This document shows positions 15,932-26,132 of a stretch of 64,000 bases of DNA, piece after piece. The translations under genes were made by a program, and so were the position numbers. The notes under the pieces are model-generated. The model had not been told where the DNA came from, ran no database searches, and saw nothing but the letters and a program-made list of their open reading frames with translations. The stretch comes from Caryophanales bacterium UBA6356 (GTDB lineage: Bacteria > Bacillota_I > Bacilli_A > RFN20 > CAG-826): the NCBI GenBank assembly GCA_002440125.1, contig DJRQ01000065.1:6667-70666 (forward strand). Direction: 5' to 3'. Every line of letters starts with the position of its first letter. The stretch's first letter is position 1.

Positions 15932-17280
15932 TAATCTTCTCTTGCTTTTTTGGCAAGGGATTCGCGGATGGCTTTGCGGATAGCTTTTTTCCGGTATTTC
16001 TTTTTCACTTTTTCGATAGCGAACTGCTGCTTCTTCTTATACATCGGTTCGATATGCTTTGGACGCGATAAGGCTTTCGCTATCTTGATTTCTTTGATTT
16101 CCTCTTCCGGCAACTCCTTTTTCTTTTTGAGCTTCGTTTTGGGCAAAAGGCCGACCGGATCCTTTTTGAAGCCGTCCTTCGAAAGAGTCGAAAAATCGAA
16201 TTGCACACCTTCTTCTAGGAGTTTTAAGGGAAGAGAGGTCGAATCGTTGTTGTAGAAAACCCAAGAATCGCCCTTTTTCCCAAATCGGCCACATCGTCCA
16301 GCTCGATGGTAATAGAACTCGAGGTCGTTCGGAAGATCGACGGAGACGACGTCTGTCACATCCGGGATGTCTATGCCCCGCGAAAGGAGGTCGCTTGCGA
16401 CGATAACGGCATATTTGTTTTCGCGGATGGCCCTTAAGGCTTTTTTGCGGCTTCTATCTTCCAAAGAACCGCTGTAATAAAGGGCATCGACGCCATTCTC
16501 TTTGAGCGTTTTATAAATTTGGTTGACCTTTTCCACTTTCGAGGCGAAGACGATAGAAAGATAGGGTTTGCGAATCTCTAAGAAGCGTAGCACCGCCGCC
16601 GCTTCCCCGATGTGCTTGATATCGACCAAGTGATGGGCAACGTTTTTGGAAGTCTCGACGTTTTCGGATTCGAATTCGAAATCGCTTGGAACGAATTTTT
16701 CAAGCTCATCCTTGAGATTGGGCTTAAGGGTAGCGCTAAAGACCATCGTTTGGGGGCTTTTTAAGGCGCTGGCGATGTTTTCGATATCCTCGAAGAAACC
16801 GAGTTCCAAAAGCATATCGGCTTCGTCCAAAACGAAGAAGCGGACGTTACGCACGCTATAGAGTTGGCGGTTTAACAAGACATCCCTTAAACGGCCAGGG
16901 GTTCCGATGATGATCTGGGGAGGCATTTTAGCCCCTTGCGCATTGTCAGTGACCTCGCTTTCGCTTGAAAACAGGCGGATGCGGAGCTTTGGGAGATATT
17001 TCTCGAAAGCTCTTGCGAATTCGTATATTTGTCTTGCCAATTCTCGCGTTGGGGCAATGATAAGAGCCTGAGGACGAGGGAGATTGCGGTCGATTTTTTC
17101 CAAAATCGGAATGAGATAGGCATGCGTTTTGCCACTCCCCGTTTCGCTTTGGGCAAGGAGGGACTTGCCCCGCAAAGCCTTTGGAATGACCGCCGATTGG
17201 ACGGGGGACGGCTCCTTGTAGCCGAGTTTTTCAAGGGCGCGTACCAGCTCGTCGCTTAAATCAAATCTTTTGAAACTCAT
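15928..17280 (-). CDS. cshB: DEAD-box RNA helicase, CshB-like
   Basis: ATP-dependent RNA helicase for ribosome assembly or mRNA turnover in the cold; 450 aa. Motifs in order: Q motif with FKRFDLSDELVRALEKLG, Walker A AQSETGSGKT (about 43-52), PTRELARQ, GTPGRL, DEAD (about 152-155), SAT, then in domain 2 DLLSRGIDIPDV and HRAGRCGRFG (an unusual version of HRIGRTGR). A highly basic tail (about 365-450) fits RNA binding. In Bacillus cshB sits in the same ispG/ispH/trmK neighbourhood. GGAGGT precedes the ATG. The exact paralogue name is inference. Confidence 0.88.
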   Translation of the reverse strand: MSFKRFDLSDELVRALEKLGYKEPSPVQSAVIPKALRGKSLLAQSETGSGKTHAYLIPILEKIDRNLPRPQALIIAPTRELARQIYEFARAFEKYLPKLRIRLFSSESEVTDNAQGAKMPPQIIIGTPGRLRDVLLNRQLYSVRNVRFFVLDEADMLLELGFFEDIENIASALKSPQTMVFSATLKPNLKDELEKFVPSDFEFESENVETSKNVAHHLVDIKHIGEAAAVLRFLEIRKPYLSIVFASKVEKVNQIYKTLKENGVDALYYSGSLEDRSRKKALRAIRENKYAVIVASDLLSRGIDIPDVTDVVSVDLPNDLEFYYHRAGRCGRFGKKGDSWVFYNNDSTSLPLKLLEEGVQFDFSTLSKDGFKKDPVGLLPKTKLKKKKELPEEEIKEIKIAKALSRPKHIEPMYKKKQQFAIEKVKKKYRKKAIRKAIRESLAKKAREDY

Positions 17281-17321
17281 GGGACCTCCGGAATTTTCTC
17301 ACATCTTCTTTTCAAATGGCC

Positions 17322-17327
17322 CATAAT
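17322..17327 (+). promoter_or_regulatory. -10 box of ispH, leaderless configuration
   Basis: CATAAT ends 6 nt before the preferred ispH ATG (17334). No Shine-Dalgarno is present; the -35 is not recognisable. Confidence 0.4.
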
Positions 17328-17333
17328 GGAAGT

Positions 17334-18197
17334 ATGAAGGTCACGCTCCTAGAACCATATGGCTTTTGTGGAGGCGTTCTTCGCGCCCTTTCTCTTATCA
17401 AGAGGGCAAAAAAAGAACACCCATCCGAAACAATATATCTCATTGGGTCTCTTGTTCATAACGAAAAAGTGCTTGAGAGTTTAAAAAAAGATGGTTTCGC
17501 GCTCATTGATGGCTCTTGCGACACGATTGAAGAAAGACTCCGGACGCTCCCCAAAGGCAGCGCTATTTGCTTTAGCGCCCATGGGCACCCAAGCTCGTAT
17601 GATGAGATCGCCAAAAGCCGCCAACTGATCGCTTACGATGCAACGTGTCCTTTCGTTTATCAAAACGAGAGAAAAATCAAAGAATCCCTTCGCGCGGGCG
17701 AAATGGTCTTTTTCATCGGAAAGAAAGGCCATGCCGAAGCAGAAGCCGTTTTATCGATCGACCCAAAGAATGTTCGCCTCATTTCCCCAAAGGAAGATAT
17801 CCCTTGTTTCGAAGGGAAAAAAGTCCATGTCTATTCGCAAACCACGATGACTCTTTTTGAGGTAGAGGGAATCGCGAAAGCGATTGGGAAACTTTACCCC
17901 GACGCCATCTTTGAGAAAACGCGTTGCCTTGATGCGACAAGACGGCAAGCGGCCATAAAAAAAGGGAAAGACTATGGGGCTATCCTCATTCTTGGCTCGA
18001 AAACGAGCAACAACAGCTTAAAGCTCTTGGAGGTTGCCAAAACGGTTTATCCGAACCTTCCATCGTATTTATGCTTGGATTTAAAAGAAGCAAAGGAACT
18101 TCCGCTTAAAGGGCTTCGGGACGTCCTTCTAACGAGTGGCGCGTCGAGTTCCAAAGAGGAAGTGCTCGACGTTAAAACCTATTTGGAGTCTCTTTGA
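17334..18197 (+). CDS. ispH: 4-hydroxy-3-methylbut-2-enyl diphosphate reductase IspH
   Basis: Last enzyme of the MEP pathway; reduces HMBPP to IPP and DMAPP at a 4Fe-4S cluster. 287 aa from the ATG at 17334; an ATG at 17316 would lie upstream of the -10 box. N-terminal LEPYGFCGGVLRALSLIKRA holds the first cluster cysteine, AYDATCPFVY the second, and the family histidines are in FSAHGHP and GKKGHAEAEA. A third cysteine is in EKTRCLDATRRQ, and the substrate-binding GSKTSNNS segment is present. The 3' end overlaps the convergent Nif3-like gene by 19 bp. Confidence 0.94.
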   Translation: MKVTLLEPYGFCGGVLRALSLIKRAKKEHPSETIYLIGSLVHNEKVLESLKKDGFALIDGSCDTIEERLRTLPKGSAICFSAHGHPSSYDEIAKSRQLIAYDATCPFVYQNERKIKESLRAGEMVFFIGKKGHAEAEAVLSIDPKNVRLISPKEDIPCFEGKKVHVYSQTTMTLFEVEGIAKAIGKLYPDAIFEKTRCLDATRRQAAIKKGKDYGAILILGSKTSNNSLKLLEVAKTVYPNLPSYLCLDLKEAKELPLKGLRDVLLTSGASSSKEEVLDVKTYLESL

Positions 18198-18958
18198 CAA
18201 AGAGACCATGGCTTTTCGTGCTTTATTCCTTTAATAGTTAATGAATGGTCGATAGTTAGTAAAGTATTAGTCATTCTATCAATGAATATAGATTCGATTT
18301 CATGCGGTAAATCAAGATAATTGTAATGAGAGAGTATAATTTCTCGCCTTATATGGTGAGGACAATCGCCAGAAAGGAAGATATCGTAGCCTTCTTCGAT
18401 TGCGGCTTTATAGCTTCTAGAACCTCCGCCCCCGATAATAGCGACGCTTCGGATGTTCTTTTTCCCTTCGCCAATGAGTCCGCCATAAGAGGCGTTTAGT
18501 TTTTCCAAAGCATAAGATACGAATTCTTCTATGGGCATGCTCTTTTTTAGCGTCCCCCCTCTCGCCATATCGTCTCCTTCCAAAGGCTTTATGTTTTCGA
18601 GCTCTAAGGCTTCCGCTAAGGCGTCGTTCATGCCAAAGGTGGCCCGGTCGAAATTGGTGTGGTAGCTGGCCAAGGGAATTCTTTCTTTCAATAAAAAGTC
18701 GTAGCACCTTTTCTTTTGCCCATCTGTTTCCAGTATTCTAGACGCTTTGCCAAAGAAAAACGGATGATGCGTTATGATGAGGTCTGGATGGAAACTCGAT
18801 ACTTCTCCAAGAAGGCTTTCATCGAAATCAAGGGCTAGGAAAATCCTTGTCGTCTCCTCTTTGTATCGTCCTATTTCCAAACCGCCAAAATCGTATTTTT
18901 CTCTTAGCCGTTTGGGATAAAAAGTGGCGAGTTTACGAATAAGACTTCTCGTTTTCAT
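18179..18958 (-). CDS. Nif3-like dinuclear metal center protein (YqfO family)
   Basis: Member of the NIF3/YqfO family, proposed to be a GTP cyclohydrolase I type 2 or a metal-handling protein; its role is unsettled. The 259-aa protein has metal-site motifs DLIITHHPFFFG (55-66), SYHTNFDRATFGMND and the C-terminal GDCPHHI. The middle insertion domain of Bacillus YqfO (about 370 aa) is absent. It overlaps trmK by 26 nt; trmK-yqfO is the conserved pair after rpoD. Its last 19 bp are shared with the end of ispH on the other strand. Confidence 0.88.
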   Translation of the reverse strand: MKTRSLIRKLATFYPKRLREKYDFGGLEIGRYKEETTRIFLALDFDESLLGEVSSFHPDLIITHHPFFFGKASRILETDGQKKRCYDFLLKERIPLASYHTNFDRATFGMNDALAEALELENIKPLEGDDMARGGTLKKSMPIEEFVSYALEKLNASYGGLIGEGKKNIRSVAIIGGGGSRSYKAAIEEGYDIFLSGDCPHHIRREIILSHYNYLDLPHEIESIFIDRMTNTLLTIDHSLTIKGIKHEKPWSLCQRDSK

Positions 18959-19619
18959 AAAGGATCCCCTTTAATGTCTCGATTTCTTTTTCGAGAACCG
19001 CTTTCTTTTGATTTTCTTCTTTTAGCAAAGAAAAGATTCTTTCTTTTTCTTGGAGGCTTTTTCTTAAGGAACAAAGCCATTCTTTCGGCCTCCTCTTTAG
19101 ATTGAGTGGCCCGAATTCTTTTTCAAGCTCGGTATAAGGTCTTAGAGGTTTCCCTTTGTTCCATTTCATGATGTCATAAGAGATATTCCCTTCCGCCAAA
19201 AAAACATTGTCGGCGATATGGAAACCGTTTTTTTCCAAAAAGTCATTCACTAAAGCGCGGTCATTGTGGGCGTCGATGAGTATTGTTTTGATGTTTTGGA
19301 GTTTGTCTTTATTTTTCGAAAGGATCTCGACGATGAGAGGCCCTCCCAAACCTGCCAAGATGAGCGTATCGACTTCTTTTGGAAGTTCGTCCAAACCGCT
19401 CGAGAGGGAAGATTGAATGGGATAAGAAGATTCATCGATGGCTTTCTTCATTCGCGTGTAAGGACCTTTTTTGTTTTCGACGGCAAAGGCGCCGCGGATC
19501 CTTCCTTCTTTGAAAAGAGCGATAGGAAGCGCGCAATGATCGCTTCCGATATCGCCGATAATAGCATCTTGCTCCACAAAAGCGGCGATTGCCGAAAGCC
19601 TTTTTGAAAGAGTTTTCAT
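18933..19619 (-). CDS. trmK: tRNA (adenine22-N1)-methyltransferase TrmK
   Basis: SAM-dependent methylation of A22 in tRNA. 228 aa: LSKRLSAIAAFV start, SAM motif IIGDIGSDHCALPIALF (about 20-36), then LILAGLGGPLIVEIL and the C-terminal coiled-coil region 175-225 that interacts with tRNA. The family usually has GMGG where this protein has GLGG. The start codon overlaps the stop of the second sigma factor (ATGA), as expected in the rpoD-trmK operon. Confidence 0.9.
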   Translation of the reverse strand: MKTLSKRLSAIAAFVEQDAIIGDIGSDHCALPIALFKEGRIRGAFAVENKKGPYTRMKKAIDESSYPIQSSLSSGLDELPKEVDTLILAGLGGPLIVEILSKNKDKLQNIKTILIDAHNDRALVNDFLEKNGFHIADNVFLAEGNISYDIMKWNKGKPLRPYTELEKEFGPLNLKRRPKEWLCSLRKSLQEKERIFSLLKEENQKKAVLEKEIETLKGILYENEKSYS

Positions 19620-20698
19620 TTTTCGATTTTCTTTCTCATTTTAAGAAGAGCGTGCTCCCTCAATTGACGGACTCTTTCTCGTGTTATCCCATAGCTTTTT
19701 CCGATGGACTCGAGGCTTTCAGGCTCTTTTCCCGCCAAGCCGAAGCTCCTTACGATGATATCCTTCTCGCGGTCATTAAGAACGAATAACGCTTCGTCCA
19801 ACGCTTTTTCATTTTCTTCTTCGTTCAAAGAGTTTGGCGTCTCTTCTTCGGATGGATCTTTGATGATGGAACTGAATTCGTCGCCATCTTCGCCAATGGG
19901 GGCGTCAATGGATAAAGTATTAAACGGAAGGGAAGAACATTCTTCGATTTCCTTTCGCGATAGTTTCGTGATGTTGGAAAGCTCTTCTTCGGTTGGCGCG
20001 CGTCCCTTTTCCGAAATAAAAGAGTCTTGCTCTTTTTGAATGGTCCGATAGTTGTTCAAAAGCCTTGTTGGGATGCGGATAGGCCTTCCTTCGACCGTTA
20101 AAGCGTGTAGTACTGCTTGTTTAATCCACCAATGGGCGTAAGTCGAAAATTGGAAGCCTTTTTCGGGATCGAACTTTTCCACCGCTCTTTCTAATCCTAG
20201 ATTCCCTTCCTGAATGATATCGATAAGAGGGAGACTATGAACATTTTGGTATTTTTTGGCCACATAGACGACAAGACGAAGATTGCCAAGAATGATCTTG
20301 TTTTTCGCTTCTAACGCTTCTTGAATGTTTTTTTCGATGGCGCTGACGTCTTTTTTTGCTTTCTTGGCTTCTTCAAGCTCTTTTTCTAAGCGTGGAAGGG
20401 CTCGGTACGTTTTAAAAAGAGAAAGGGTCTCTTCCTCTCTTAAGCGCGGATATTTCCCCATTTCGTTGTAATAAAGGTTCAAAGGGTCGTTAATCGGGGC
20501 GTTAAGGCGTTCAAGTTTCTCTTCCTTTTGACTCACCCCTTTCTTTTTGAGGGTCAAAAGGACGTTATTGAACTCTTCTTCCGAGAGATTATATTGGTCG
20601 AGCATCTCGAAAAGCTCTTCTTCGGTGAGGCCGCCTTTTTCTTTGCTTTTTGAAAGAATAGACTCCACTATCGTTTTAAGGGCGTTTGCTTTTTCCAT
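19616..20698 (-). CDS. Second primary-type sigma-70 factor, tandem with RpoD
   Basis: 360-aa sigma factor directly behind rpoD, 2 nt after its stop and without a clear ribosome-binding site. It has a helical N-terminal segment like sigma region 1.1 (15-60), region 1.2 (NLYYNEMGKYPRL), region 2 with NLRLVVYVAKKY, LIDIIQEGNLGLERAVEKFD and FSTYAHWWIKQ, region 3, and region 4.2 with the helix-turn-helix ITRERVRQL (338-346). Compared with RpoD, region 2.4 keeps Gln194 but has L197-H198 instead of T-R, the pair that helps read the -10 element in classical group 1 factors. The -35-reading residues R340, R344 and Q345 are kept. It should therefore serve a regulon with a normal -35 and a different -10. 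Whether this is a group 2 stress factor is inference. Confidence 0.88.
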   Translation of the reverse strand: MEKANALKTIVESILSKSKEKGGLTEEELFEMLDQYNLSEEEFNNVLLTLKKKGVSQKEEKLERLNAPINDPLNLYYNEMGKYPRLREEETLSLFKTYRALPRLEKELEEAKKAKKDVSAIEKNIQEALEAKNKIILGNLRLVVYVAKKYQNVHSLPLIDIIQEGNLGLERAVEKFDPEKGFQFSTYAHWWIKQAVLHALTVEGRPIRIPTRLLNNYRTIQKEQDSFISEKGRAPTEEELSNITKLSRKEIEECSSLPFNTLSIDAPIGEDGDEFSSIIKDPSEEETPNSLNEEENEKALDEALFVLNDREKDIIVRSFGLAGKEPESLESIGKSYGITRERVRQLREHALLKMRKKIEK

Positions 20699-20700
20699 CG

Positions 20701-22083
20701 TTATTTATCTTTGGCGTGCGTTTCTGGACCATTGAAATACATATTATCGCGATAGTCGCCGAGTTTTTTGGCTCTTGTCGGATGACGCAACTTCCGAATG
20801 GCTTTGGCTTCGATTTGACGGATTCGTTCGCGGGTAACGCCGAATTCGCGGCCCACTTCTTCAAGGGTCCTTGGCCTATTGTCATCGAGCCCATAACGGA
20901 GGCGAAGGACTCTTTCTTCGCGGTCTGTTAAATCGCGCATGATATCGTAGAGTTCATCTTTAAGAAGAGATTTCGTCGTGAATTCTTCTGGGGATTGCGC
21001 CTCTTTATCTTCGATGAAATCGCCTAAATGAGAATCGTCTTCTTCGCCGATTGGGGTTTCTAAGGAAACAGGTTCCAAGGCAATCCGCTGAATTTCGCGA
21101 ATTCTCTCCGGCGATAAGGTGCCTTCCATGCGTTCGCTAATCTCCTCGGCCGTTGGGTCGCGCCCTAGTTCTTGGACGAGCTGTCTTTGAACGCGGGTCA
21201 TTTTATTGATGGTTTCAACCATATGGACTGGGATGCGGATGGTTCTCGCCTGGTCGGCAATGGCGCGAGTAATGGCTTGACGAATCCACCATGTCGCATA
21301 GGTAGAAAACTTAAAACCCTTCGTATAATCGAATTTTTCGACTGCTTTTATAAGGCCCATGTTCCCTTCTTGGATAAGATCTAAGAAGTGCATGCCTCTT
21401 CCGACGTAGTGCTTTGCAATGGCTATTACCAAACGCAAGTTGGCGGTAATGAGTTGGTCTTTAGCGGCACCGCCATCGGCGATGAGATATTTTGCTTCTC
21501 GAATGGCGCCTTCATCCCCTTTTTCTTGGATGCTTGGCAAATCTTCTTTCGCTTTTTCGCCAGCCGCAATCCTTTTGGCGAGTTCAGTCTCTTCTTTAGC
21601 GGTCAAAAGATTGACTTTTCCGATTTCTTTGAGGTACATCTTGACGGAGTCATTGACTTTGACTTCGCCCGATTGAACTTTGGAGAATTCGTCAATGTCT
21701 GCGATTTCCTCTTTCTCGCTTTCGTCGACGTCGTCATCCAGTTCGTCGTCTTCCTCGCCTTTCAATAAGTCGGCTTCCGTCGGACCGTTTTCGAGGGTTG
21801 CCTCTTCGTCTTCGTTGATGACGTTGACTTTGTTCTCGTGGAAGAAATCGATGACTCCGCTTAAATCGTCATCGCTCAAATCGTACTTTTGGAAGGCGTT
21901 ATCGATTTCGTCCTGAGTAATGGAGTTGCCGTTCGCTTTCGCTTTTTTAAGGAGGTCTTTCTCGATCTTTTCAAGCGTTTTTAGACGTCCTTGGTTTTCT
22001 TCGTCTTCGTCGACGCTGATATCTAAATCAATTTCCTCTTCACGTTCTTCTTCGATTTTCTTTTTGGTTTTCTTTGTAGGCAT
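20701..22083 (-). CDS. rpoD: RNA polymerase primary sigma factor RpoD/SigA
   Basis: Housekeeping sigma factor, 460 aa. A basic and acidic head precedes a region 1.1-like segment (40-92), then an acidic linker (about 92-140), region 1.2 (VKMYLKEIG), region 2 with [33 protein letters not shown] and [17 protein letters not shown] (Q269, T272, R273 intact), region 3, and region 4.2 with [20 protein letters not shown]. dnaG-rpoD is the classical macromolecular-synthesis operon. The Shine-Dalgarno AAAGGA is 11 nt from the ATG. Confidence 0.95.
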   Translation of the reverse strand: MPTKKTKKKIEEEREEEIDLDISVDEDEENQGRLKTLEKIEKDLLKKAKANGNSITQDEIDNAFQKYDLSDDDLSGVIDFFHENKVNVINEDEEATLENGPTEADLLKGEEDDELDDDVDESEKEEIADIDEFSKVQSGEVKVNDSVKMYLKEIGKVNLLTAKEETELAKRIAAGEKAKEDLPSIQEKGDEGAIREAKYLIADGGAAKDQLITANLRLVIAIAKHYVGRGMHFLDLIQEGNMGLIKAVEKFDYTKGFKFSTYATWWIRQAITRAIADQARTIRIPVHMVETINKMTRVQRQLVQELGRDPTAEEISERMEGTLSPERIREIQRIALEPVSLETPIGEEDDSHLGDFIEDKEAQSPEEFTTKSLLKDELYDIMRDLTDREERVLRLRYGLDDNRPRTLEEVGREFGVTRERIRQIEAKAIRKLRHPTRAKKLGDYRDNMYFNGPETHAKDK

Positions 22084-22105
22084 GGGGCTCTTTTTCCTTT
22101 CTTTT

Positions 22106-23932
22106 TCATTCTTTCTTTTTGGTAGCTTGTCTTAGACGCGATTTATGGCGTTTCGCGTATTCTTTTAGAATCTCCGCTTGGGAACGGATATCCTTCCCTT
22201 CGAGGTCTTTCGACAACAAAGCGTCATCGCTCATCCTCGCTCTTTCTTCGCCTATGGCTTCGGCGCAGGCTTGGAGTTGTTCGAGACTGAAGGAAGGGTG
22301 ATAGGTATCATCGGAAACATCATTTATGGTAGCGATAAGGCCATCTTTGTTTTCCTCTTCGTCGTTGGTCTCGATATCGCCAAGCAAGAGAGGCAAGGAT
22401 ATCTTTTCCTTTCTTTTCTGAACATAGTCGATGATGTAATTCGCGATTTCGTTGTAATTAGGACTCGTGAAGTTATCGATATTCTTCTTGAAGAACTCCA
22501 CCGCTTCAGGATAAAGAAGCATGTAATAGAGAGTTTCTCTTTCGGCTTTGAAAAGCCTTTTTCGGAAACGTTGTTCGGGGTGGAATTTTGAAAGCTCTAT
22601 TTCTTCGGAGTAATCAATCTCTTCCTCTGTTTTTTCGCCAGGTTCAGCTTTGTTTATTTCTTCCCTTATGGCTTCCTTTTCGTATCCGGTTGCCTTAGCG
22701 AGCCTAATGATCGTGTTTTCTCTTTCAAGGCCTGGAGGGATATTTCGAAGCTGAGGTATGAAATAATGCATGACTTTGGAACGCTCTTCAGGAGTTTTTA
22801 GGTTCCGGACGTTGGTGTAATAATTGACTTGGAAGGTGAAGGGATCGACCAAATTGTTCATTTTGGCGACCAATTCATGGGCTCCGCCTTCTTGATAGAT
22901 GTCGTCTGGATCCCGTAAATCGCCTGGATTGCTGACTAATCGGAAAGCAAGGCCGGCTTTATTGAGCTGGGTGATGATTTTCATCATTCCTTCTTGCCCT
23001 GGAGCGTCGCCGTCCAAGCAAACACGGACTTCCGCATTCAATTGCCGAAGTAGCATTATCTGCTCTGCCGTAAGGCTTGTTCCCATTAGAGCGAGCGCGC
23101 TTTCTAAGCCCGCTCTTCCCAAAGCCATTACATCCATAAAGCCCTCTAAGAGGTAAACATATCCGGCATGGCGAGCAATAGGCCTCACGTTGTGATAATT
23201 GTAAAGGAGCTTACCTTTTTTGAAGATCGGAGTTTCGGGCGAGTTGATATACTTCGCGGTATCATTGTCAAGAAGCCTTCTCGCGCTATATCCCACCACT
23301 TGTCCTTGGGGGTTTTTAAGCGGGAACATAAGCCTTCCCGCATTCGAATCGCTCATGCCCTCGGCTTTGGCCATGGCAATTCCGATATCTTCTATCGCCT
23401 TGACGGAATGGCCTCTTTTAAGTAGGTATTCAATTGTTTTGCGACCGTCTTGAAGGCTATAGCCGAGGCCGTATTTTTGAATATCTTGTTGCGATATTCC
23501 TCTTTTTTTAAGGTAATCGCGTGCTATTTGGGCCTCTGGGGTTGTTAAACCATATTCGTAGAATTTCTGTAAATCGTTGATGCAGGAATAAAGGGAGGCG
23601 GTTCGTGCATCAATTTTGGGCAAGAACGAATCTTCTTTCAAACGTGGGTCTTTTATTCCCATGATATCGGCCACTTTTTTTAAGGCCTCAAAGAAGGAAC
23701 AGTGTTCGTATTTCTCTACGAAAGAAATGGCGTTGCCGCTTGCTCCACAAGCAAAACATTTAAAAATTTGCTTCTCTTGGGAGATGCTCATGGATGGGTG
23801 ATGGTCATCGTGAAAAGGACAGACCGATGCGAAATTTCGGCCTTTCTTTATGACAGGAATGTAAGCCGAAATGACGGTCACAATGTCCGTTTCCGAAAGA
23901 ATGCTATCGACTAAAGGGCGGATATCGTTCAT
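22106..23932 (-). CDS. dnaG: DNA primase DnaG
   Basis: Synthesises RNA primers for replication; 608 aa. N-terminal zinc finger of CHC2 type ([11 protein letters not shown] then FKCFACG), the RNA polymerase core ([22 protein letters not shown]), Toprim motifs [11 protein letters not shown] and [14 protein letters not shown], and a C-terminal helicase-binding domain. AGAGGT precedes the ATG by 4 nt. It lies between glyS and rpoD, as in Bacilli. Confidence 0.95.
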   Translation of the reverse strand: MNDIRPLVDSILSETDIVTVISAYIPVIKKGRNFASVCPFHDDHHPSMSISQEKQIFKCFACGASGNAISFVEKYEHCSFFEALKKVADIMGIKDPRLKEDSFLPKIDARTASLYSCINDLQKFYEYGLTTPEAQIARDYLKKRGISQQDIQKYGLGYSLQDGRKTIEYLLKRGHSVKAIEDIGIAMAKAEGMSDSNAGRLMFPLKNPQGQVVGYSARRLLDNDTAKYINSPETPIFKKGKLLYNYHNVRPIARHAGYVYLLEGFMDVMALGRAGLESALALMGTSLTAEQIMLLRQLNAEVRVCLDGDAPGQEGMMKIITQLNKAGLAFRLVSNPGDLRDPDDIYQEGGAHELVAKMNNLVDPFTFQVNYYTNVRNLKTPEERSKVMHYFIPQLRNIPPGLERENTIIRLAKATGYEKEAIREEINKAEPGEKTEEEIDYSEEIELSKFHPEQRFRKRLFKAERETLYYMLLYPEAVEFFKKNIDNFTSPNYNEIANYIIDYVQKRKEKISLPLLLGDIETNDEEENKDGLIATINDVSDDTYHPSFSLEQLQACAEAIGEERARMSDDALLSKDLEGKDIRSQAEILKEYAKRHKSRLRQATKKKE

Positions 23933-23944
23933 GCGACCTCTTTT

Positions 23945-25324
23945 TTAATAGAAACACTTCTCATTGAAGAAGTTGGTAAGCTCTGCGATAGGAAGTCGGA
24001 TTTGCTTCATCGAATCCCTTTCGCGGATCGTCACTTGACCGTCGTTTTCCGTTTCGAAATCAATCGTGATGCAATAAGGAGTTCCGATTTCGTCTTGGCG
24101 GCGGTAGCGTTTTCCGATAGAACCCGTGACGTCGTAGGTAACCATGAAATATGGGTTAAGAAGTTTCAAAACTTCCATCGCTTTCCCTTCAAGCTTTTTG
24201 CTTAATGGCAAAATGGCGGCTTTATACGGGGCGAGGGCGGGAAGCAAATGCATGAGGACGCGTGTGTCCCCTCCTTCCAAGGCTTCTTCGTCGTAGGCGT
24301 CTACCATGGTCATGAGCATCAAACGATCAAGTCCCATGGAAGGCTCGATAACGTAAGGAAGGTAGCGTTCGTTGGTCTCAGGATCGAAATAGGTGAGATC
24401 TTGCTTGCTATATTCCTGATGTCTTTTCAAATCGTAATCGGTGCGATCGGCAACGCCTAAAATCTCTCCCCATCCGATGGAAGGGAAGTCATATTCGACA
24501 TCGGTCGTTGCTTTACTGTAGAAAGCCAATTCAGCCGGCTCGTGGTCGCGAAAACGGAGGTTTTCCGCTTTCGGTCCGAGCGATTCAACGAATTTGAGGC
24601 AATACTCTTTCCAATATTTGAACCATTCCAAATCCGTTCCCGGTTTGCAAAAGAACTCCATCTCCATTTGTTCGAATTCGCGGGTTCTGAATGTAAAGTT
24701 TCCAGGCGTGATTTCGTTACGGAAACTCTTGCCGGAATTGCAAATGCCGAAAGGCAACTTTTTGCGGGCGCTTCTTTGCACGTTCTTGAAATTCACGAAG
24801 ACGCCTTGAGCTGTTTCCGGACGCAAGTAAACGAGGGAACTTCCATCCTCGGTGACGCCGATATGGGTCTTGAACATCATGTTGAATTTGCGAATCGGAG
24901 TGAAATCGCTCTTTCCGCATTCTGGGCAAACCAATTTATGCGTTTTTATGAAGGCATCCATGTCTTCGAATGTCATTGCATCCGTATCGACATCGGGATA
25001 TTGGGCCTTGATGAGTTCATCAGCCCGATGACGGGCTTTGCAAGACTTGCAATCGATCATAGGGTCGTTGAAAGTGGAGACGTGTCCAGTCGCTTCCCAC
25101 ACCTTCGGATTCATCAAAATGGCAGCATCCAAACCTACATTCGTTGGCGACTCTTGGACGAATCTCTTCCACCAGCAGCCGCGGATGTTTCTTTTTAATT
25201 CGGCACCTAATGGACCATAGTCCCAAGTGTTTGATAAGCCACCATAGATCGCAGAACCGGCGTAGACATAACCCGTCGCTTGTAAATGGGTGACGATTTT
25301 CTCGAATGTGAATTTTGAAGCCAT
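23945..25324 (-). CDS. glyS: Glycyl-tRNA synthetase, single-chain dimeric type
   Basis: Charges tRNA-Gly; 459 aa from the ATG at 25324, which has a GAGG Shine-Dalgarno (a farther start at 25381 would add 19 unlikely residues). Class II motifs: [51 protein letters not shown] and [15 protein letters not shown]. This is the single-subunit form found in Mollicutes, staphylococci and eukaryotes, not the GlyQ/GlyS tetramer of Bacillus subtilis. It follows recO and precedes dnaG. Confidence 0.95.
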   Translation of the reverse strand: MASKFTFEKIVTHLQATGYVYAGSAIYGGLSNTWDYGPLGAELKRNIRGCWWKRFVQESPTNVGLDAAILMNPKVWEATGHVSTFNDPMIDCKSCKARHRADELIKAQYPDVDTDAMTFEDMDAFIKTHKLVCPECGKSDFTPIRKFNMMFKTHIGVTEDGSSLVYLRPETAQGVFVNFKNVQRSARKKLPFGICNSGKSFRNEITPGNFTFRTREFEQMEMEFFCKPGTDLEWFKYWKEYCLKFVESLGPKAENLRFRDHEPAELAFYSKATTDVEYDFPSIGWGEILGVADRTDYDLKRHQEYSKQDLTYFDPETNERYLPYVIEPSMGLDRLMLMTMVDAYDEEALEGGDTRVLMHLLPALAPYKAAILPLSKKLEGKAMEVLKLLNPYFMVTYDVTGSIGKRYRRQDEIGTPYCITIDFETENDGQVTIRERDSMKQIRLPIAELTNFFNEKCFY

Positions 25325-25394
25325 TGTTTTCCTCTTTTTATAACAAAAGAAGTTTAATGGTCTTTCTACGTATGTCAACACACTTTAAGTGAAC

Positions 25395-26132
25395 CTAAAA
25401 TGCCGATAGAAGCTTTAAAGAAGCTATTTTAACGCCAAAGCCGTATTCCACGAAATCGCCCCACTCCCGCAAGAGCGATAACGCTGTTTTTTTAGCGAAT
25501 GAAATCGTTCCCATTTTTTCTATTGGCGCCAAAAAGGCGAAGCGAATGACTTTAAGCTCATAAGCGCTTTTCCTTTCGCTTTCGCTTTGGATGTCGTTTT
25601 TGCAAATGAAGCCTCCGTCGGCGTAAGAAAGGCCGACGATGTTCCTTTTGCCTTGGCAACGAACGCACTTGGAGACATCCAGGGCGATGCCGTTTTCCTT
25701 TAAGATCTTGGCGAAGAAAAGAAGACAAGCGCTCAAGGGGTCAAAACCTTCGTTTATGTTTTTGAGCGTTTCATCCAAGACCTCATAAACATTTTGAAAA
25801 TTCGTCAATTCGTTGGTGAAAGTCCTTAGAAGCTCTCCTAGAAAATTTAAGGCAAAAATCCTATCGATATCATCGTTTGCGCTCATCGTTCTTTCGATGG
25901 TCGCTTCCTTTAGAGAAAGACCGCCTTGGATTCCCTCGAAAAGGGTGTATTTCCCTTTCGTCAGCATTAAAAGAGAGGAGGCGTTTTTGCTGGTCACCTT
26001 TTTTGTTCCGCGTGCCAAAAAAGAAAAACGTCCTTTCCTTGTGATAAGCTCAACTATTTGGTCGTTATCCTTGAAATCAACGGTCCTAATGACTATTCCT
26101 TCGAGGGTTTTAACTTCTTTTCTTATTGCCAT
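25395..26132 (-). CDS. recO: DNA repair protein RecO
   Basis: Recombination mediator that loads RecA with RecR; 245 aa. N-terminal OB domain (LEGIVIRTVDFKDNDQIVELIT, then GRFSFLARGTKK), a helical middle and a C-terminal zinc site. Only part of the usual CxxC...CxxC is visible: SKCVRCQGKRNI followed by a single cysteine in FICKND. It overlaps era by 23 nt, the normal era-recO pair. Confidence 0.9.
   Translation of the reverse strand: MAIRKEVKTLEGIVIRTVDFKDNDQIVELITRKGRFSFLARGTKKVTSKNASSLLMLTKGKYTLFEGIQGGLSLKEATIERTMSANDDIDRIFALNFLGELLRTFTNELTNFQNVYEVLDETLKNINEGFDPLSACLLFFAKILKENGIALDVSKCVRCQGKRNIVGLSYADGGFICKNDIQSESERKSAYELKVIRFAFLAPIEKMGTISFAKKTALSLLREWGDFVEYGFGVKIASLKLLSAF

Noticed and set aside
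24542..25198. 218-codon open frame antisense to glyS
   Set aside because: Mirror of a conserved gene; the length follows from codon bias. No Shine-Dalgarno, promoter or domain.
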